Of a stretch of 8,923 nucleotides of DNA, positions 6,328 to 8,923 are shown one piece after another. The notes beneath the pieces are model-generated. The model saw only the letters and a program-made list of their open reading frames with translations, was not told the DNA's origin and made no database searches. Origin of the DNA: Rhodospirillaceae bacterium UBA4479 (lineage in GTDB: Bacteria; Pseudomonadota; Alphaproteobacteria; Rhodospirillales; Casp-alpha2); the NCBI GenBank assembly GCA_002389175.1, contig DGNZ01000322.1, positions 1 through 8,923 of the forward strand, written 5' to 3'. The translations under genes and the position numbers were made by a program. The stretch's first letter is position 1. Each line of letters begins with the position of its first letter.

Positions 6328-7732
6328 ACGACAAGTTAGTGGTGATGGAATTTTGGATCGCAACAGTGGCACTTGAATCGTCACTATCATAAACCGTATA
6401 GCCTGCTTCAGACGCTTCAACGGGCTGTGTTGCGCGCTCCGTCCAATCACCGTTCAGATTAACAGTGTCATTGGTATCGCCGGAAATCACCAATGCATCG
6501 GCCTCGCCCAGAATTTGATCAATGGCTTCGCCGATATCCAGGACGCTACCAAAATCAAGATCCAAGGTATTGGCTAAGGTGTTGTCCATATCAATGTGCT
6601 CAAAGCCGGTGATCGCACCGTTTGAAAGAGCCGTAAGGTCGAGGTTAAAGGCGCCTTCGAGGATCAACGTATCCTGATTACCACCGCCATCGAGTTCTTT
6701 GAAGTTTGCATCGGAAATTGTAACCCGATCCTTGCCAGCGCCCGCATTGATGACGTCGGCACCACCGCCGCCATCGATTTGGTCAGCGCCGCTGGTCCCC
6801 ACTAGGGTATCCGCGTTACTCGTCCCCGTACTATCGACATCAGCAAAGAAGTCACGGCCATAGATAATATAAGTTGCGCCGTTTCCGTTATAGGAACTTC
6901 CGGAAGCAACTACATCTTTCGCCCCCACCATGAGATCATCAAACCCATCCCCATTAATATCACCGGCGGAACTGACAGAACTGCCAAGACGATCCCCCAC
7001 AGCAATACCACTCAACTTGAATCCTTGATCTGCAGACATTGTTTCCGTCGAGAAATCAGCACCAAACCCGCTGTTAGATCCAAAGATCACATAGGTTTCA
7101 CCGGCATTGGAATTTGCGCCTGCCGCATCAAACAGAATGTCGTCGAGTCCATCACCATTGATATCCCCGGCACTGGTAACAGAGTAACCAGCAAATGCAT
7201 TAGCGCTTGGTCCCTGGATGCGAAATCCCGTGGATCCGTTACCACTTGCCAGCGTATCAGCGTCAATGACTTGATCGAACCCTGTGCTTTTACCGTAAAT
7301 CACATAGGCCGCACCAGAATCCCCCCCGTTTGCATATGCAGCGTTAGCACCGATGACAATGTCATCATAACCATCACCGTTGATATCACCGAGGCTGCTT
7401 ACTGAGCCGAGTTTCTGGCCCGGCGTCGTTGTGGTTACGAGGAAACCGGCATTCCCGCCGCCCGTTGCAAGGTCTGAGGTATTGACGGTGCTACCGAGAC
7501 CGCCCGCTTTGCCAAAGAGTACATAAGCTTCACCTGAATTTCCTGGCTCGGCAGATCGAGCGCCGATGATCACATCGTCATAACCGTCACCATTAATATC
7601 GCCAGCATTACTGACTGATTCGCCCATGTTGTCGCTAACATCGATACCATTTATTACGGTATCTACCGAAGATGTCGAAATATTACTGCCAAGATGAGGT
7701 AGAGCCATAAATAACAAATGTTTGTCCGGCAT
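6326..7732 (-). CDS. FG-GAP/RTX calcium-binding protein, C-terminal part of a frameshifted gene
   Basis: The open frame gives 468 aa, but the ATG at 7732 is probably not a real start: it has no ribosome site, and the first residues (MPDKHLLFMALPH) are out-of-frame reading of the preceding gene. Real sequence begins near L14 (about 7693). Four FG-GAP (integrin-alpha-like) repeats follow, each with a DINGDGxDD calcium loop at residues 45-53, 117-125, 190-198 and 258-266, and AYVLFG/TYVIFG-type strands between. Next is an RTX stretch, ADTLVGTSGADQIDGGGGAD (307-326), and then a beta-rich C-terminal region with VISGDTNDTVNLNGDW (415-430). It ends in VAIQNSITTNLS, the hydrophobic/Ser-Thr tail typical of type I secreted proteins. 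The predicted location is the cell surface or outside. No ABC exporter lies in the window. The third repeat reads DDILFDAAGAN, where other copies have IIGA/VIGA. The TIGR03032 gene follows after 6 nt. Confidence 0.8.
   Translation of the reverse strand: MPDKHLLFMALPHLGSNISTSSVDTVINGIDVSDNMGESVSNAGDINGDGYDDVIIGARSAEPGNSGEAYVLFGKAGGLGSTVNTSDLATGGGNAGFLVTTTTPGQKLGSVSSLGDINGDGYDDIVIGANAAYANGGDSGAAYVIYGKSTGFDQVIDADTLASGNGSTGFRIQGPSANAFAGYSVTSAGDINGDGLDDILFDAAGANSNAGETYVIFGSNSGFGADFSTETMSADQGFKLSGIAVGDRLGSSVSSAGDINGDGFDDLMVGAKDVVASGSSYNGNGATYIIYGRDFFADVDSTGTSNADTLVGTSGADQIDGGGGADVINAGAGKDRVTISDANFKELDGGGNQDTLILEGAFNLDLTALSNGAITGFEHIDMDNTLANTLDLDFGSVLDIGEAIDQILGEADALVISGDTNDTVNLNGDWTERATQPVEASEAGYTVYDSDDSSATVAIQNSITTNLS
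6935..7600 (-). repeat. Four FG-GAP calcium-loop repeats
   Basis: The DINGDGxDD-encoding motif recurs at 7574-7600, 7358-7384, 7139-7165 and 6935-6961, with periods of 72, 73 and 68 codons. The DNA is also visibly similar between copies (on the plus strand, variants of CCATCACCATTGATATC). These are protein-level repeats of a beta-propeller blade and not a mobile or regulatory repeat. Confidence 0.85.
7683..7706 (-). other. Probable +1 frameshift joining the RTX and FG-GAP frames
   Basis: The upstream frame ends ...TFVIYGSTSSWQ and stops at TAA (7683-7685). The downstream frame, one nucleotide further on, reads LGSNISTSSVDTVING. Omitting one T near 7694 gives FVIYGSTS-LGSNISTSSVD, which matches the strand-loop pattern of the other FG-GAP repeats in this gene (for example YVLFGKAGGLGSTVNTSDL). 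The reconstructed product from ATG 8903 to stop 6326 would be 858 aa. The cause could be a real 1-bp insertion, a sequencing or assembly error, or less likely programmed recoding. Confidence 0.75.
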
Positions 7733-8923
7733 CTGGATGATTTTGTTGACTGCCGATGATGTGCGTTACGGTAAACGTTCCTGCCGTCGACGTTTCGACG
7801 ATCTCGTATTGGTTTAAATTCCCTGCGAAGATGGCAACGTTAACGCCTTCCCCACCATCCATAGTGTCGTTACCCGTACCACCTACAAGCGTGTCGTTTC
7901 CGACGCCACCATCAAGGGAGTCATTCCCGGCACCCCCCGTGAGGTTATCGTCACCGGCACCACCCAAAAGTGTATCTGCGCCAGCCTCGCCGGAAATCGA
8001 GTCATTTCCATCTCCGCCATTGGCCGTGTCATCACCGTCACCGCCCAATAAAATATCATTACCACCCAGCCCCAACAGAACAGCATTGCCTGCACCACCA
8101 GTCATGGAGTCGCTAACGCCACCGCCGGTTAACTGGTTGTTGTTCGCATCACCAACCAAAGTATTGCCGTTGGTCGACGAACCGATAACGTTTTCAATCC
8201 CGGTGAAATTGGTAGTGGTCAGCCCATTGCCCGAATTCCCATTTAGCGTTCCAGTAGACAGGTCAAAATTAATGTTTCCAGTCGCATTTTGAAGATCAAT
8301 GGTATCATTGCCGCTGATGTCTGTGATCGTATCGGTTGGCGGCGGCGTTGGCCCTGGCTCAAAACTATCGATCACATAAGTATCGTCACCTGAACCACCT
8401 TCTAACGTATCAGCGCCAGTGCCACCGCTTAGGGTGTCATTGCCTGCGTCACCTGAAAGTTCGTCGTTACCTGCCCCACCAAACAGCTGATCGTTACCAT
8501 CATCACCAAACACGGAGTCATTGCCATCGCCCCCGCTAAGGTTGTCGTTGCCCGAACCGCCGTAGATGAAATCGTTACCCGCAGCACCGTCAACAACATC
8601 ATCGCCACCATCTGCAAAAATAAGATTATTGCTGCTGTCACCCGTGAGAGTATTCGCGTTGTCATTGCCTTCGATGATCGTTGGGTTCAGAGACAGACTA
8701 GAAGGCGCATTACTAACGGCACCACTGTGATCATGAGTAACGCTGCCTAATCCGCCGCTTTCGCTGGCACTTCGAAGAGATTCACGACCAGAACCCATTG
8801 CCGCATAGGCATTTCGGACCAAATCGTCCAAAGTGCCGGCGCCATCGATGGCAGAATTCGACGATCTTACGACATTACCAATATTGCCAACATTGTTCCG
8901 CATGTCGGACGTATCGATGCCTG
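7683..8923 (-). CDS. RTX hemolysin-type calcium-binding protein, 5'-partial, N-terminal part of a frameshifted gene
   Basis: An ATG at 8901-8903 gives 406 aa, but the frame stays open to the window edge (reading GIDTSD before that Met) and no ribosome site precedes the ATG, so the true start is probably outside. From that Met: residues 1-75 are Ser/Gly/Asn-rich without a signal peptide. A first RTX nonapeptide block (GGxGxDxUx, about 87-176) follows, then a linker with FEPGPTPPPT (181-190) and the peptidase-M10-C-like segment NDTIDLQNATGNINFDLSTG (199-218). A second RTX block spans about 247-353. Next is a YEIVETSTAGTFTVTHI strand pair (366-382), and the first strand of an FG-GAP blade, AGQTFVIYGS (392-401), before the frame is lost. 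RTX repeats fold on binding extracellular calcium after type I secretion. The protein is probably an adhesin-like surface or secreted protein; no enzyme domain is visible in this part. Confidence 0.8.
   Translation of the reverse strand, partial: GIDTSDMRNNVGNIGNVVRSSNSAIDGAGTLDDLVRNAYAAMGSGRESLRSASESGGLGSVTHDHSGAVSNAPSSLSLNPTIIEGNDNANTLTGDSSNNLIFADGGDDVVDGAAGNDFIYGGSGNDNLSGGDGNDSVFGDDGNDQLFGGAGNDELSGDAGNDTLSGGTGADTLEGGSGDDTYVIDSFEPGPTPPPTDTITDISGNDTIDLQNATGNINFDLSTGTLNGNSGNGLTTTNFTGIENVIGSSTNGNTLVGDANNNQLTGGGVSDSMTGGAGNAVLLGLGGNDILLGGDGDDTANGGDGNDSISGEAGADTLLGGAGDDNLTGGAGNDSLDGGVGNDTLVGGTGNDTMDGGEGVNVAIFAGNLNQYEIVETSTAGTFTVTHIIGSQQNHPDAGQTFVIYGSTSSWQ
7845..8165 (-). repeat. Second RTX nonapeptide block
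   Basis: About a dozen tandem 27-nt units encode GGxGNDxLx-type nonapeptides, including GGDGDDTAN, GGAGDDNLT, GGAGNDSLD, GGVGNDTLV and GGTGNDTMD. The first units (NNNQLTGGGVSD, GNAVLLGLG) are degenerate, and the later ones close to consensus. They would form a parallel beta-roll binding Ca2+. Confidence 0.85.
8376..8645 (-). repeat. First RTX nonapeptide block
   Basis: About nine tandem 27-nt units encode nonapeptides such as GGSGNDNLS, GGDGNDSVF, GDDGNDQLF, GGAGNDELS, GDAGNDTLS, GGTGADTLE and GGSGDDTYV. The terminal GDDTYVID is the usual capping sequence of an RTX roll. A proline-rich linker follows, separating this block from the second one. Confidence 0.88.

Noticed and set aside
7683..7706. 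Programmed +1 frameshifting at the RTX/FG-GAP junction.
   Set aside because: No prfB-like CUU-UGA element, internal Shine-Dalgarno or obvious stimulatory structure was seen. A simple 1-nt insertion or error explains the data better.
7756..8292. 178-aa plus-strand frame, rich in Pro and Ser, opposite the second RTX block.
   Set aside because: It is the antisense image of the Gly/Asp-rich nonapeptide codons, which gives long Pro/Ser frames automatically.

Overview
The window looks like a bacterial chromosome segment, most likely from a marine or aquatic alphaproteobacterium. That guess rests on the mixture of protein families, the intermediate base composition judged by eye, GTG/ATG starts with modest Shine-Dalgarno sites, and short intergenic gaps. 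No RNA gene, CRISPR array, insertion sequence or phage gene was seen.

Left half (1-4083, plus strand). Three genes follow each other: an FAD-dependent oxidoreductase of the L-2-hydroxyglutarate oxidase/DAO type, an exported TM1410/GH114-like TIM-barrel protein, and an AMP-forming acyl-CoA synthetase. The gap between the first two is 34 nt, so they are probably cotranscribed. The third follows after 114 nt, with a plausible promoter and a better start codon than the longest frame gives. The TIM-barrel protein appears circularly permuted relative to TM1410, and several of the acidic residues of that family are replaced.

Centre (4084-5215). A short uncharacterised minus-strand gene (80 aa) is convergent with the synthetase gene, and a small perfect hairpin lies between the two. 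It is divergent from a glutathione-dependent DsbA-like/2-hydroxychromene-2-carboxylate isomerase-type gene. With the oxidoreductase and the synthetase, this suggests small-acid or aromatic catabolism, but no complete pathway is visible.

Right half (5201-8923, minus strand). Read right to left, a large secreted-type gene encodes RTX calcium-binding nonapeptides, four FG-GAP (integrin-alpha-like) repeats, one more RTX stretch and a C-terminal tail of the kind seen in type I secreted proteins. It is split into two frames by what looks like a single +1 shift near 7694. Its 5' end probably lies beyond the window edge. Six nucleotides after its stop, and with a ribosome site overlapping that stop, comes a cytoplasmic TIGR03032/DUF4915-family gene. 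The two are therefore likely one transcription unit. The TIGR03032 gene ends in a 15-nt tail-to-tail overlap with the isomerase gene.

The points most worth a second look are the permuted, active-site-depleted TIM barrel, the frameshift in the RTX/FG-GAP gene, and the tight coupling of that surface protein to a TIGR03032 protein of unknown function.
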